From the NCBI GenBank assembly GCA_963691905.1, contig OY829893.1, positions 1,116,001-1,180,000 on the forward strand: 64,000 nucleotides of DNA, read 5' to 3'. Below the pieces are notes generated by a model. It was not told where the DNA came from and did not search any database. It saw nothing but the letters and a program-made list of their open reading frames with translations. This DNA is from QGON01 sp963691905. GTDB lineage: Bacteria; Pseudomonadota; Gammaproteobacteria; Chromatiales; Chromatiaceae. Both the position numbers and the translations under genes were made by a program. Below, piece by piece: positions 55,230-63,865 of this stretch. The number at the start of each line of letters is the position of its first letter. The first letter of the stretch is position 1.

Positions 55230-55309
55230 GCCGGTTCAAGCGCAGCGGAACCGGCAATCCTCAAGTACTACTGAACCCTGGGTGCCAGATCCGCTGCGCT
55301 TGATCTGGC
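55230..55309. repeat. Two 26-bp palindromes, GCCGGTTC and GCCAGATC arm types
   Basis: 55230-55255: arms GCCGGTTC/GAACCGGC around AAGCGCAGCG. 55284-55309: arms GCCAGATC/GATCTGGC around CGCTGCGCTT, in reverse orientation. Both arm types keep complementarity. They lie inside the region bounded by the inverted heptamer arrays. Confidence 0.8.
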
Positions 55310-55387
55310 CTACATCTATGTTAAGGTGACAACGAAGCCCCAGAATTTGTCGGCACCGGGCGGATTTCGGATGAAATTCCGGACTTT

Positions 55388-55422
55388 TCTTTCCTTTATT
55401 CTTTATCCTTTATCCTTTATCC
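55388..55422. repeat. Heptanucleotide array TTTATCC
   Basis: TCTTTCC TTTATTC then three perfect TTTATCC. Reverse complement is GGATAAA, matching the short array at 55158. The two flank ~215 bp that include the palindromes above. Confidence 0.8.
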
Positions 55423-55433
55423 CCAATCCAGAC

Positions 55434-55461
55434 TTCACTTTCTGAATAATTCAGTTATAAT
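55434..55461 (+). promoter_or_regulatory. Sigma-70 promoter for rpsP-rimM-trmD-rplS
   Basis: TTCACT (-35), 16 nt, TATAAT (perfect -10, 55456-55461). 58 bp upstream of the rpsP ATG. It would give the ribosomal operon its own start after the insertion that separates it from ffh. Confidence 0.65.
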
Positions 55462-55518
55462 TCCGCGTTTCCCGCCGGTGGGTTTGCCGGTGCTTAAAGA
55501 ATTTTCAAGGGTACAAGC

Positions 55519-55770
55519 ATGGTAACCATTCGTCTTTCCAGAACCGGCGCCAAGAAGCGGCCTTTTTACCACATTGTGGTGACCGACAGCCGTAACGCCC
55601 GTGATGGTCATTACATTGAGCGTCTCGGCTTCTTCAATCCCGGTGCCACCGGCGGTGAAGAGCGTCTGCGTGTTGAGCGTGATCGCATCGATCACTGGGT
55701 CTCCAAAGGTGCCCAGACCAGCGACCGTGTCGCCACTCTGCTGAAGGAAGCCGCCAAGCAGGCAGCCTGA
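55519..55770 (+). CDS. rpsP: 30S ribosomal protein S16
   Basis: 83 residues. MVTIRLSRTGAKKRPFYHIVVTDSRNARDGHYIERLGFFNP is the universal S16 start. Part of the 30S subunit. First gene of the classic rpsP-rimM-trmD-rplS operon. Confidence 0.98.
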   Translation: MVTIRLSRTGAKKRPFYHIVVTDSRNARDGHYIERLGFFNPGATGGEERLRVERDRIDHWVSKGAQTSDRVATLLKEAAKQAA

Positions 55771-55813
55771 ACCCGGCTGACTGTCCGCTAATCGCCACGG
55801 ACTGAGATTCCAA

Positions 55814-56317
55814 ATGTCCGAAGAGATGGTGACTATGGGCAGGATCTCCGGGCTTTTCGGGGTTCGGGGCTGGTTCAAAGTCTACTCTCACACCATGCCA
55901 CGGGAAGGGATACTCAACTACTCCCCCTGGTATCTGAAGCGTAAGGCAGGCTGGGAAGAGAGAAACGTCCGGGAAGGACATCGGCAGGGCAAAGGTGTCG
56001 TTGCGTCTATAGAGGGTTGCGACGACCGTGATCAGGCAACGGAGTTGATGGACTGCGATATCGCTGTCCGCCGCGATCAGTTGCCGAAGCTGGCAGAAAA
56101 TGAGTTTTACTGGTCCGATCTGCAGGGTTTGCGGGTTGAGACCGTCGAAGGCGTCGGGCTGGGCAAGGTGTCTCACCTGTTCGAGACCGGTGCCAATGAT
56201 GTAGTAGTGGTCGAGGGTGACCGTGAACGCCTGATTCCCTATACCTGGGGTGAGGCGATCCGCAGTGTGGATCTGGAAGACGGCCTGATGGTCGTGGACT
56301 GGGATCCGGATTTCTAG
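55814..56317 (+). CDS. rimM: Ribosome maturation factor RimM
   Basis: 167 residues. N-terminal RimM domain (MGRISGLFGVRGWFKVYSHT) and a C-terminal PRC-barrel (EFYWSDLQGLRVETVEGVGLGKVSHLFETGANDVVVV). Assists 30S head maturation. 43 bp after rpsP. Confidence 0.95.
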   Translation: MSEEMVTMGRISGLFGVRGWFKVYSHTMPREGILNYSPWYLKRKAGWEERNVREGHRQGKGVVASIEGCDDRDQATELMDCDIAVRRDQLPKLAENEFYWSDLQGLRVETVEGVGLGKVSHLFETGANDVVVVEGDRERLIPYTWGEAIRSVDLEDGLMVVDWDPDF

Positions 56318-56327
56318 GCTGGACTGG

Positions 56328-57089
56328 ATGCGTTTCGACGTTATCAGTCTGATGCCGCCGATGTTCGATGCCCTGAAAGCGCAAGGGGTTGTAGGACGAG
56401 CCCTGGAACGGGGACAGGCTGAGCTGAAGCTCTGGAATCCACGGGACTACACCACGGATGTACACCGTACGGTGGACGATCGGCCCTACGGCGGCGGTCC
56501 CGGCATGGTGATGAAATATGCACCGCTGCAGGCAGCGGTCGAGGATGCCCGGAAGGTGTCGCCTGGGGCAAAAGTGATCTACCTGAGTCCCCAGGGCAAA
56601 AGATTTGACCAGGATGCGGCACGCAGCCTGGCGGCCAGCGGCCAACGGCTTATCCTCATCGCCGGCCGTTACGAAGGTATCGACGAGCGTGTGATTGATC
56701 GCTACGTTGATGAGGAGTGGTCCATCGGAGACTATGTGCTGAGCGGCGGTGAGCTGGCGGCGATGGTTTTGATGGACGCAGTGATTCGCTTGCTGCCTGG
56801 GGTACTGGGCGCTGCGGACTCTGCAGAACAGGATTCTTTTATGGATGGGTTGCTGGATTGTCCACACTATACCCGTCCAGAGCAGATAGACGGCGTGGGT
56901 GTCCCCCCGGTTTTACAGGGTGGCAACCATGAGGCGATTCGCCACTGGCGACTTGAACAGGCGCTGAAGCGAACCCTGGAACGCCGTCCCGATCTGCTGA
57001 AAGGCCGTCAGACGACGGCGGAAGAACAAACGATTTTAGATGAAATAGGTCTCGCGTCGGGAGATGCCGAGCAAGAACAGGAGCAATAG
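56328..57089 (+). CDS. trmD: tRNA (guanine-N1-)-methyltransferase TrmD
   Basis: 253 residues. Knot-fold SAM site visible as YLSPQGKRFDQ, GRYEGIDERVID and SIGDYVLSGGE. It makes m1G37 in tRNAs. Start ATG at 56328, 10 bp after rimM. Confidence 0.97.
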   Translation: MRFDVISLMPPMFDALKAQGVVGRALERGQAELKLWNPRDYTTDVHRTVDDRPYGGGPGMVMKYAPLQAAVEDARKVSPGAKVIYLSPQGKRFDQDAARSLAASGQRLILIAGRYEGIDERVIDRYVDEEWSIGDYVLSGGELAAMVLMDAVIRLLPGVLGAADSAEQDSFMDGLLDCPHYTRPEQIDGVGVPPVLQGGNHEAIRHWRLEQALKRTLERRPDLLKGRQTTAEEQTILDEIGLASGDAEQEQEQ

Positions 57090-57092
57090 ACC

Positions 57093-57437
57093 ATGAGTAA
57101 TATCATCGCGGAACTCAACGCTGAGCAGATGGGTCGTGAGATACCGGATTTTGGCCCCGGAGATACCGTGGTCGTACAGGTGAAGATCAAAGAGGGTGAG
57201 CGTGAGCGTCTACAGGCCTTCGAAGGCGTGGTAATCGCAAAACGTAATCGCGGTCTCGACTCCGCCTTTACCGTACGCAAGATCTCCCATGGCGAAGGTG
57301 TGGAACGAGTATTCCAGACCTATAGCCCGCTGGTTGCCGAGATCAAGGTCACCCGCCGTGGTGACGTGCGCCGCGCCAAGCTCTACTATCTGCGTGGTCT
57401 TACCGGCAGGGCTGCCCGTATCAAGGAAAAGATCTAG
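57093..57437 (+). CDS. rplS: 50S ribosomal protein L19
   Basis: 114 residues. FGPGDTVVVQVKIKEGERERLQAFEGVVIAKRNRG and RRAKLYYLRGLTGRAARIKEKI are L19. Four bases after trmD. A terminator follows. Confidence 0.98.
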   Translation: MSNIIAELNAEQMGREIPDFGPGDTVVVQVKIKEGERERLQAFEGVVIAKRNRGLDSAFTVRKISHGEGVERVFQTYSPLVAEIKVTRRGDVRRAKLYYLRGLTGRAARIKEKI

Positions 57438-57466
57438 ATCTAACCTCTGTCTTTTTCCTCGCGCTG

Positions 57467-57503
57467 AAAAAACCACCCCGCTGTCAGTTGGGGTGGTTTT
57501 TTT
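57467..57503 (+). terminator. Intrinsic terminator after rplS
   Basis: Stem AACCACCCC (57471-57479) with GGGGTGGTT (57490-57498), followed by T-rich DNA. The A-run before the stem makes it able to work in both directions, so it may also stop the convergent chemoreceptor transcript. Confidence 0.9.
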
Positions 57504-57576
57504 ATGATCGAGTGTATTTTAGCGGGTCATTGTTTCCAGCCAGGAGGCTGTCGGGTTTAACCGTTTGAAGCGGATG

Positions 57577-59742
57577 TCAGGTGGAAAACTTGGCTGCCAT
57601 TCTCTTTAAATTAGTCGCCAGGCCAGCTTGCTCCATACTGGCTGTAGCCGTGTGTCTCGCACCATCAGCCGTTTGAGAAGCGAGTGCATTGATGGAGACC
57701 ACGTTCTGGTTGATCTCTTCCACGACAGCACCCTGTTGTTCCACGGCAGTGGCAATCTGGACGTTCATCTCTTTGATCTGTCCCACCGCCTGGATGATTT
57801 CATTCAGTGTTTCTCCTGCTTTTTCAACTTTGTCTACACTATTGGTAGCCTTTTTCCTGCCTTTCTCCATGGCATCGACAGCATCTTTAGCACCTTGTTG
57901 AACCCGTTCAATGATTTGCTGAATCTCTTGGGTTGAGTCCTGTGTTCGTCCTGCCAAGGTGCGCACCTCATCAGCAACAACGGCAAATCCGCGTCCCTGT
58001 TCGCCTGCCCGAGCCGCTTCTATAGCGGCATTTAGGGCCAACAGATTAGTCTGTTCCGCGATGCTGCGAATGACATCCAAAACAGTGCTGATTGAGTCAC
58101 TCTCATCTTCCAGTTTATGGATGGCAGTTGATACATTTTGCACCTCACCCGCGAGGTCGTTCGTAGCGCTGACGGCCTCGCTGACAACGCCATGCCCCTT
58201 GACTGCCTCAGCATTGGCCTGTTGAGCCGCCTGTTCTGCATGGTTGGCATTTTTCGCCATTTCCTGTGCTGTTACTGCCATCTCATTCATGGCAGTGGCC
58301 ACCTGAGTGGTTTCACTCTGCTGCCTCTCTATCCCGAGATTGGTCTGGGTTGAGATGGACGAAAGATTTTCAGCGCCGGATGAGAGTTCGTTACTCGATC
58401 TATGTATATCCTCGATGAGGCCGCAAATGTTTTCTGCAAGTGCATTAAAATCATGGGCCAATGCGGCAAACTCATCTCTGCCCTTGTAGTTCATGCGATT
58501 TGAAATGTCTCCTTGGGCAAAATTACGCATGGCTTTCGTGGCCATTGCCAGCGGGCGATTGACCCGGCGAAGGACAATAAAGCTGATTAAAATGATAACA
58601 ACCAGAGCCACTGATGCCGTTATCAATAAGATGGTGCGGCTATCACTGATAACCCGATGTCCCTGTTCGTCAACGCCTGCCTGAATCTTGTCTACAGCTT
58701 GAACCACCAAATTGATGGCCTGTTCCATTGACTCTGTCGCAGATTGCACGTCAGTGTGTGCTGACTGCATCTCGGCGTTAACCTTCAGGATCTCTCTGCG
58801 TGATGTAAGAATAGAGTTTTCTTCGTTGATGAGGGTATTGACCAATTGTTGGAATTCACTGTTCAAATGCTTTATCAGAGTATTGAGTTCCGGGTCATCT
58901 CTTGATACTTCATCAATCTTGGAAATGGATGATTTGGTTGACTGGATTAACTGGGTAAGTTGATTATCTTTGATGCTGGTCAGGATGTCGGGACTGCTCT
59001 CCAACATAAATTGCCGCCCCAAGCTGCCCATAATGGCGACACCGGTTCGGATGCCTGCGCTCACCTGCTGCAGGTCGGCAGTGCGACTCAATAGTTGCTC
59101 GCCAACCTGGTCACGAAACTGGAATGCAATTTTCGCTTCTGCTTCCTCCACGTCCTCTATATCCTGTAAATCCTGTATTTTTTTGTAGAGTTTTCGAATA
59201 CGCCGTTTGGCCCGTTTTTTGGCGAAGTTGATTTTTCCTGCGATGCCTTCGGCAACCTTTTGGATATTCTGAATCGAAGAATCCATCTTTTCAGCGTAGT
59301 CTTTCTGTTCGTTATTGATTTGCAGGATGGTTTTCTTTTTTTCAAATAGAACGGTGTCTGCGCTGATAAAAACTTTATACGCTTCATCAAGTGCAGTGAG
59401 AGGCTCTATTACACTGCTGTCGTCCCCTGCAGCCTGCCGTGCGCGGCTCATTGCAGAAGTGAACCTCGATTCCAACGCATCACTATCCTGCAGCTCCGCC
59501 AGCTTCTCTGAGGAATCGGTGCTGATAACCCTTAGCTGACGCCCAATAACGCCTGTGATGGCACTCTTGATCTCGTTGTTGGCCACCTGAAGTGGTTTAG
59601 CTTTATCTGTGACTACCTGCTGGTTTTTAGAAACGCTTTGATAGGAGTCCAAAGAGGTAAAAACCAGAATCAAAACTGTTGTTACAGCAATAAGCACCCA
59701 GACAACTAAAAGTCCTTTGATTGTGATGTTGGTTTTTTTCAT
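57577..59742 (-). CDS. Methyl-accepting chemotaxis protein with a large periplasmic domain
   Basis: 721 residues: TM1 (~10-29), an unusually long ~340-residue periplasmic helical ligand domain with no recognised small-ligand motif (a helical bimodular-type fold is my guess), TM2 (~370-393), HAMP, and a full signalling domain with EQTNLLALNAAIEAARAGEQGRGFAVVADEVRTLA as the hairpin tip. No C-terminal CheR-docking pentapeptide. ATG at 59742 has AAGGA 7 nt upstream. The upstream gene encodes a periplasmic binding protein, and the pair sits behind a sigma-28 promoter, so the receptor may read ligand through that protein. Confidence 0.92.
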   Translation of the reverse strand: MKKTNITIKGLLVVWVLIAVTTVLILVFTSLDSYQSVSKNQQVVTDKAKPLQVANNEIKSAITGVIGRQLRVISTDSSEKLAELQDSDALESRFTSAMSRARQAAGDDSSVIEPLTALDEAYKVFISADTVLFEKKKTILQINNEQKDYAEKMDSSIQNIQKVAEGIAGKINFAKKRAKRRIRKLYKKIQDLQDIEDVEEAEAKIAFQFRDQVGEQLLSRTADLQQVSAGIRTGVAIMGSLGRQFMLESSPDILTSIKDNQLTQLIQSTKSSISKIDEVSRDDPELNTLIKHLNSEFQQLVNTLINEENSILTSRREILKVNAEMQSAHTDVQSATESMEQAINLVVQAVDKIQAGVDEQGHRVISDSRTILLITASVALVVIILISFIVLRRVNRPLAMATKAMRNFAQGDISNRMNYKGRDEFAALAHDFNALAENICGLIEDIHRSSNELSSGAENLSSISTQTNLGIERQQSETTQVATAMNEMAVTAQEMAKNANHAEQAAQQANAEAVKGHGVVSEAVSATNDLAGEVQNVSTAIHKLEDESDSISTVLDVIRSIAEQTNLLALNAAIEAARAGEQGRGFAVVADEVRTLAGRTQDSTQEIQQIIERVQQGAKDAVDAMEKGRKKATNSVDKVEKAGETLNEIIQAVGQIKEMNVQIATAVEQQGAVVEEINQNVVSINALASQTADGARHTATASMEQAGLATNLKRMAAKFST

Positions 59743-59817
59743 CATTATTTCCTTAATACGGCGAGCAACCCAAAACAGTAGCGGGAGAGGTAGCCATCCA
59801 CCTCTCCCGCTTCAGGT

Positions 59818-60993
59818 TCAGATCTCAGACCAGTTGAAGGCGATAAACTGTCCCTGCTTGATCATGGTCGGCCACAATTTGTGGCTTGCTTGATGCTTCG
59901 TCTTACTGAAGCTAACCTTGCCGCCGATATCAATGTTAGGAGCGTTCAGAGACTCCAGCCCATCTACGATGCTCTCTCTGTTGGGATTGGAACCGGCATT
60001 TTTCAGACCTTCCGCAAACAGCTTGGCTACCAGATAGCCCTCCAGTGAAACAAAACCAGGCTTGGCATTGGCATCATAGGCTTTGAGAGCATCACGATAC
60101 TCTTTCACTGTGGCATGGTCGGTATTGAAGTGCGGTACCACCTGAGTCACGATGACGCCGTCACCCTTGTCGCCCAGTGCCTTGGCCAGTGCTGTGCTGC
60201 CGACAAATGAGACATTCAGGAACTTGGCGTCCGGCAGGTCTTCCTTGGCCATTTTTATAAACTTGGCGCAGGGTCCATAGGCGCCCACCATGATGATTGC
60301 CTTGGGCTCAACCTCAGCATCAAGGATGGTTCCCAGACCCTCTTCCACATTCAGCGTGTTGCGGGTGTAGCGGCCGTGTGTCAGTTTTTCAGGACTTGCA
60401 ACGCCTTTAGCCTTCAGAGCCTTCATTGCGCCTTTGTAACCTGCATCACCATAACCGTCATTTTGGGTAAAGAAGGCGATCTCTTCGGCTTTGATTCCAG
60501 AGGAGAGAAGACCATCGATCATCGCAGCTGTCTCTTCCGCATAGCTTGCCCGGTAATTGATGATGTAGCGGTCAGGTGGGGATTGGCGCAGAACACCAGC
60601 CCCTGTGAAGGCGCCAAATAAGAGCGTCTTTTTCTCATTGGAAATCGGCACACTGACGATCGCAGTGGGTGTTCCAACATTCCCCATCACTGCCACCACC
60701 TTCTCGTCATCGATAAGTTTGTGCATGTTTGGGGCGGCCTTGGCAGGCTCATAGCCATCATCCAGGGCAACCAGTTTCAGGGTATTGCCATTGATTCCTT
60801 TTTTATTGACTTGGCTGAAATAGGCTTCAATGCCCCGTTTCATGTCCTGACCCAAGGCTTGGGCAGGGCCACTCAGGGCGGTTGACATGCCCACCTTGAT
60901 CTCAGCCGCCTGAGCAGCAGAAAAGCCAAATGTGCAAGTGATCAGCAGAGAAATGGCAGTTTTACGAAAATGGGAAAGAAATGGTGTGTTCAT
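59818..60993 (-). CDS. Orphan periplasmic binding protein (branched-chain amino acid type)
   Basis: 391 residues with a signal peptide (cleavage near AQA, ~30) and a type I periplasmic-binding fold: EIKVGMSTALSGPAQALGQDMKRGIEAYF, DDGYEPAKAAPNMHKLIDDEKVVAVMGNVGTPTA. Such proteins bind amino acids, amides or short organic acids. No permease or ATPase genes adjoin it, so it is not a usual uptake operon. It comes 75 bp before the chemoreceptor on the same strand, and the sigma-28 site lies before it, suggesting a chemotaxis role. Ligand unknown. Confidence 0.92.
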   Translation of the reverse strand: MNTPFLSHFRKTAISLLITCTFGFSAAQAAEIKVGMSTALSGPAQALGQDMKRGIEAYFSQVNKKGINGNTLKLVALDDGYEPAKAAPNMHKLIDDEKVVAVMGNVGTPTAIVSVPISNEKKTLLFGAFTGAGVLRQSPPDRYIINYRASYAEETAAMIDGLLSSGIKAEEIAFFTQNDGYGDAGYKGAMKALKAKGVASPEKLTHGRYTRNTLNVEEGLGTILDAEVEPKAIIMVGAYGPCAKFIKMAKEDLPDAKFLNVSFVGSTALAKALGDKGDGVIVTQVVPHFNTDHATVKEYRDALKAYDANAKPGFVSLEGYLVAKLFAEGLKNAGSNPNRESIVDGLESLNAPNIDIGGKVSFSKTKHQASHKLWPTMIKQGQFIAFNWSEI

Positions 60994-61103
60994 TACAACT
61001 CCTGTAAATCCTTGAAAAAACTGGGTATCGGGTCAACAAATCAAGTCAATACCCAAGCCGGAAAGTGGGTCATCCATGGTCCGAAACCCGCTACTGAACA
61101 CAG

Positions 61104-61130
61104 GTGTCGGCTCTTCTATTGAAAACTTTA
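61104..61130 (-). promoter_or_regulatory. Sigma-28 promoter for the binding-protein/chemoreceptor operon
   Basis: Minus strand: TAAAGTTT (perfect -35), 11 nt, then GCCGACAC (6 of 8). Predicted start ~61097, about 100 nt ahead of the binding-protein ATG. The rest of the 296-bp gap to sbcB (60994-61289) holds no gene. Confidence 0.75.
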
Positions 61131-61289
61131 AGAAAAACAGGGTTTACTAACGCATATATTCGAAAAAGATGATTATTGTGTTGATTTAGTGAACTTCGGG
61201 TCAGATAATCTTTTCCCTATTTCTACCGGGCTTTGCTTGGGATGAGCGGCTGAACCCGTAATAATTTCATTGATAGAGTACTACCTCCC

Positions 61290-62723
61290 ATGACATTCTC
61301 CTTCTACTGGCACGACTACGAGACTTGGGGCGCCAATCCCCGCTGGGACCGGGCTGCCCAGTTTGCGGGTTTGCGCACGGATGAGGATCTGAACCCGGTG
61401 GGAGAGCCGCTGGTCATCTACTGCAAACCCGCCGATGACATGCTGCCCCAGCCGGAGGCCTGCATGGTGACCGGTATCACCCCGCAGAAAGCCTTGGCGG
61501 AGGGGGTTGTCGAAGCTGAGTTCATGGCGCGTATTCACCAGGAGATGGCACACCCCGGCACTTGTGGGGTGGGATACAACACGATTCGTTTCGATGACGA
61601 AGTCACCCGATATGGGTTCTACCGTAACTTTTTCGATCCCTATGCCCGCGAGTGGCAGAATGGCAACTCCCGCTGGGATATTATCGATATGGTCAGGCTG
61701 ACCCATGCACTGCGCCCGGAAGGGATCGAATGGCCCCGGCACCCGGACGGCAAACCCAGTTTTCGTCTGGAGCACTTGACCGCCGCCAATGGTATCTCCC
61801 ATCAATCGGCCCACGATGCGCTCTCGGATGTGCATGCCACCATTGCCATGGCCCGGCTGGTGAAAGAGAGACAGCCGCGACTTTACGACTATATCTTCCG
61901 GCTGCGCAAGAAGCAGGCAGTGGGGGAGTTACTGAACCTGCAGGCGCGCAAGCCGGTGCTGCATGTCTCATCGATGCATCCTTCCGAGCACGGTTGCATC
62001 GCGATGGTTGTGCCCTTGGCCGCGCATCCCACCAACTCCAATGGTGTGATTGTTTTCGATCTCCGTTATGACCCGACCCCACTGCTCACCCTGAGTGAGG
62101 ATGAGATTCATCAGCGCCTCTTTACCCCGGCGGCAGATCTGCCTGAGGGGGTGAAGCGGATGCCCCTGAAGACGGTGCATCTCAATAAGTGTCCGGTGGT
62201 GGTGCCGATGAATACCCTCTCTGAAGCGGCTGCCGAACGCTGGCAGATCGATGTCAGGCTGGGAGAACAGCATCGGCAAATCTTGCTGGCGGCGGGTGGC
62301 TTGAAGGAAAAGCTCGGCCGCATCCATCAAATGACTACCTTTGATAAGGTGTCGGATCCCGACCAGAACCTCTACGGTGGTGGTTTTTTCAGCGCGGATG
62401 ATCGTCGCCGCATGGACAGGATCAGGACCACTGCTCCTGGAGATCTGAGCAGTTTCCCCGAGGTTTTCGACGATCAGCGGTTGCCCGAGATGCTGTTTCG
62501 TTACCGTGCCCGCAACTGGCCGGAGACACTCTCAGAGGAAGAACGGGGGCGCTGGGAGGAGTATCGGCAGGCCAGGCTGTTTGAACCCGGCGAGGGCCCA
62601 GGACTGCCGATGGATGACTACCTGGCGTGTCTGGATGAGATGGAGATGGACGAATCCCTACCGCCGGAGAGGCGTAGCATCATCCCTGAACTGCTGGCCT
62701 GGGCGGAGAAATTGGCGGAATAG
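61290..62723 (+). CDS. sbcB: Exodeoxyribonuclease I
   Basis: 477 residues, close to E. coli ExoI (475). The exonuclease motif FYWHDYETWG near the N-terminus supplies the DEDDh acidic residues, with GVGYNTIRFDDEVTRYGFYRNFFDPY and SAHDALSDVHATIAMARL later. It degrades single-stranded DNA 3'-5' and acts in recombination and mismatch repair. ATG at 61290. Confidence 0.95.
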   Translation: MTFSFYWHDYETWGANPRWDRAAQFAGLRTDEDLNPVGEPLVIYCKPADDMLPQPEACMVTGITPQKALAEGVVEAEFMARIHQEMAHPGTCGVGYNTIRFDDEVTRYGFYRNFFDPYAREWQNGNSRWDIIDMVRLTHALRPEGIEWPRHPDGKPSFRLEHLTAANGISHQSAHDALSDVHATIAMARLVKERQPRLYDYIFRLRKKQAVGELLNLQARKPVLHVSSMHPSEHGCIAMVVPLAAHPTNSNGVIVFDLRYDPTPLLTLSEDEIHQRLFTPAADLPEGVKRMPLKTVHLNKCPVVVPMNTLSEAAAERWQIDVRLGEQHRQILLAAGGLKEKLGRIHQMTTFDKVSDPDQNLYGGGFFSADDRRRMDRIRTTAPGDLSSFPEVFDDQRLPEMLFRYRARNWPETLSEEERGRWEEYRQARLFEPGEGPGLPMDDYLACLDEMEMDESLPPERRSIIPELLAWAEKLAE

Positions 62724-62740
62724 ATTCGCCAATTTGTTCG

Positions 62741-63028
62741 TCAGTCGTCGCCGATCCACCCCTGCAGGGCATTAATCACCGCCTTCGCCTGGTCCTTGCT
62801 GGAGATGTTGAACTTGGACTTCGCCTGATACTCGCCATTGCGCTTCTGAAAGCGGCGGATGGTGTATTTTTCCTGGCCGTACTCCTCTTTGCCCCGGTTC
62901 CACTCCTGGAAACGGAAGATGATGGTGGTCCAGGCACCCTTGGTGAGTATTACCTTGTCCAGTTCCTTGACGATGTCGATGCCGTCTTCGGTGTAGTTGA
63001 CGGTAAGTTCTTCGGGAGTCGATGCCAT
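62741..63028 (-). CDS. Conserved-looking small protein, unknown function
   Basis: 95 residues, soluble, charged. Contains the stretch ILTKGAWTTIIFRFQEWNRGKEEYGQEKYTIRRFQKRNGEYQAKSKFNISSKDQAKAVINALQGWI, which looks like a single compact domain, with alternating charged and aromatic residues typical of beta strands. No signal peptide, membrane or metal motif. Function unknown. Convergent with sbcB (17-bp gap). Confidence 0.6.
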   Translation of the reverse strand: MASTPEELTVNYTEDGIDIVKELDKVILTKGAWTTIIFRFQEWNRGKEEYGQEKYTIRRFQKRNGEYQAKSKFNISSKDQAKAVINALQGWIGDD

Positions 63029-63126
63029 AGCTGTTTCACTTCGAATCGGTTATGTGTGGTTGGCGGAATATACATGGCTTGCCGGGATATTTCATGTGGC
63101 GTGAGCTATCTCCCTAAAGCCTTTAT

Positions 63127-63774
63127 CTACGGAGCGGTGACAACACCAAATTTTTTCAGTATATCGACGATGTCCTTCGCTCCGCTCTGTTGGGCAATTC
63201 CGAGTGGCGTTTGGCCGGCAGCATTGACCGCGTTCAGATCAATACCCCCGGTGATGAGATGTTTGGCGGCAATGCGCTGATTGTTAGAAGCTGCAATATG
63301 CAACGCGTTGTTGCCCTCGTCATCCACCGTATTGATGTCAGCGCCCTGTTTGAGGAGAAAATCGAGTACATCGCGGTCCAGGCTGCCAGCAGCGGCTGTC
63401 TTCAACAATAAAGGGTTGGCATCGAGGCGGGCGCCCTGTTTTGCCAGATAGGCCGCAGCCAGGGTGCGTCTTGCCAGTAATGCAGTCCCCAGGGGCGTCT
63501 GTCCCGCGGCATCCAACTGATCAATGGCAGCGCCGCTCTTCAGCAGTATCTTGATCACCACCTGTCGGCCCTTCTCTGCCGCCACGTGAAGTGCGGAGCG
63601 GCCATCCGGGCCTGGGGCGTTCACATCAGCATCCCAGTATAGGTTTCGCTCTATCTGGTCGATATCACCAACGTGCACCGCACGGTAGAGATTGACGGTT
63701 GGAGGTTCCTGTGCGCTGCAGGCGATGAGCAAAAGCGCGTAAGCTGAGATGGCGATAAGGAGGAATCGTTGCAT
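63127..63774 (-). CDS. Ankyrin-repeat lipoprotein
   Basis: 215 residues. Signal peptide II with lipobox LLIAC, lipid Cys C19, followed by about four ankyrin repeats (DGRSALHVAAEKGRQVVIKILLKSGAAI; AAGQTPLGTALLARR; DEGNNALHIAASNNQRIAAKHLITGGIDL; AAGQTPLGIAQQSGAKDIVDILKKFG). Likely an inner-leaflet outer-membrane or inner-membrane lipoprotein mediating protein contacts in the periplasm. Specific partner unknown. Confidence 0.85.
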   Translation of the reverse strand: MQRFLLIAISAYALLLIACSAQEPPTVNLYRAVHVGDIDQIERNLYWDADVNAPGPDGRSALHVAAEKGRQVVIKILLKSGAAIDQLDAAGQTPLGTALLARRTLAAAYLAKQGARLDANPLLLKTAAAGSLDRDVLDFLLKQGADINTVDDEGNNALHIAASNNQRIAAKHLITGGIDLNAVNAAGQTPLGIAQQSGAKDIVDILKKFGVVTAP

Positions 63775-63865
63775 ATGACGATGTTAAATCGTTAGTTGAT
63801 GGCCCTGCAACCTGTTAATAGCGTTAATAGCCAGATGAGCGGCGGGCGTGATACTGTTTTGCTCC

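Noticed and set aside
61024..61051. A GTATCGGG site that resembles a minus-strand sigma-28 -10 for the binding-protein operon.
   Set aside because: No TAAAG or TCAAG -35 at the right distance, whereas 61104-61130 has both boxes with an 11-nt spacer.
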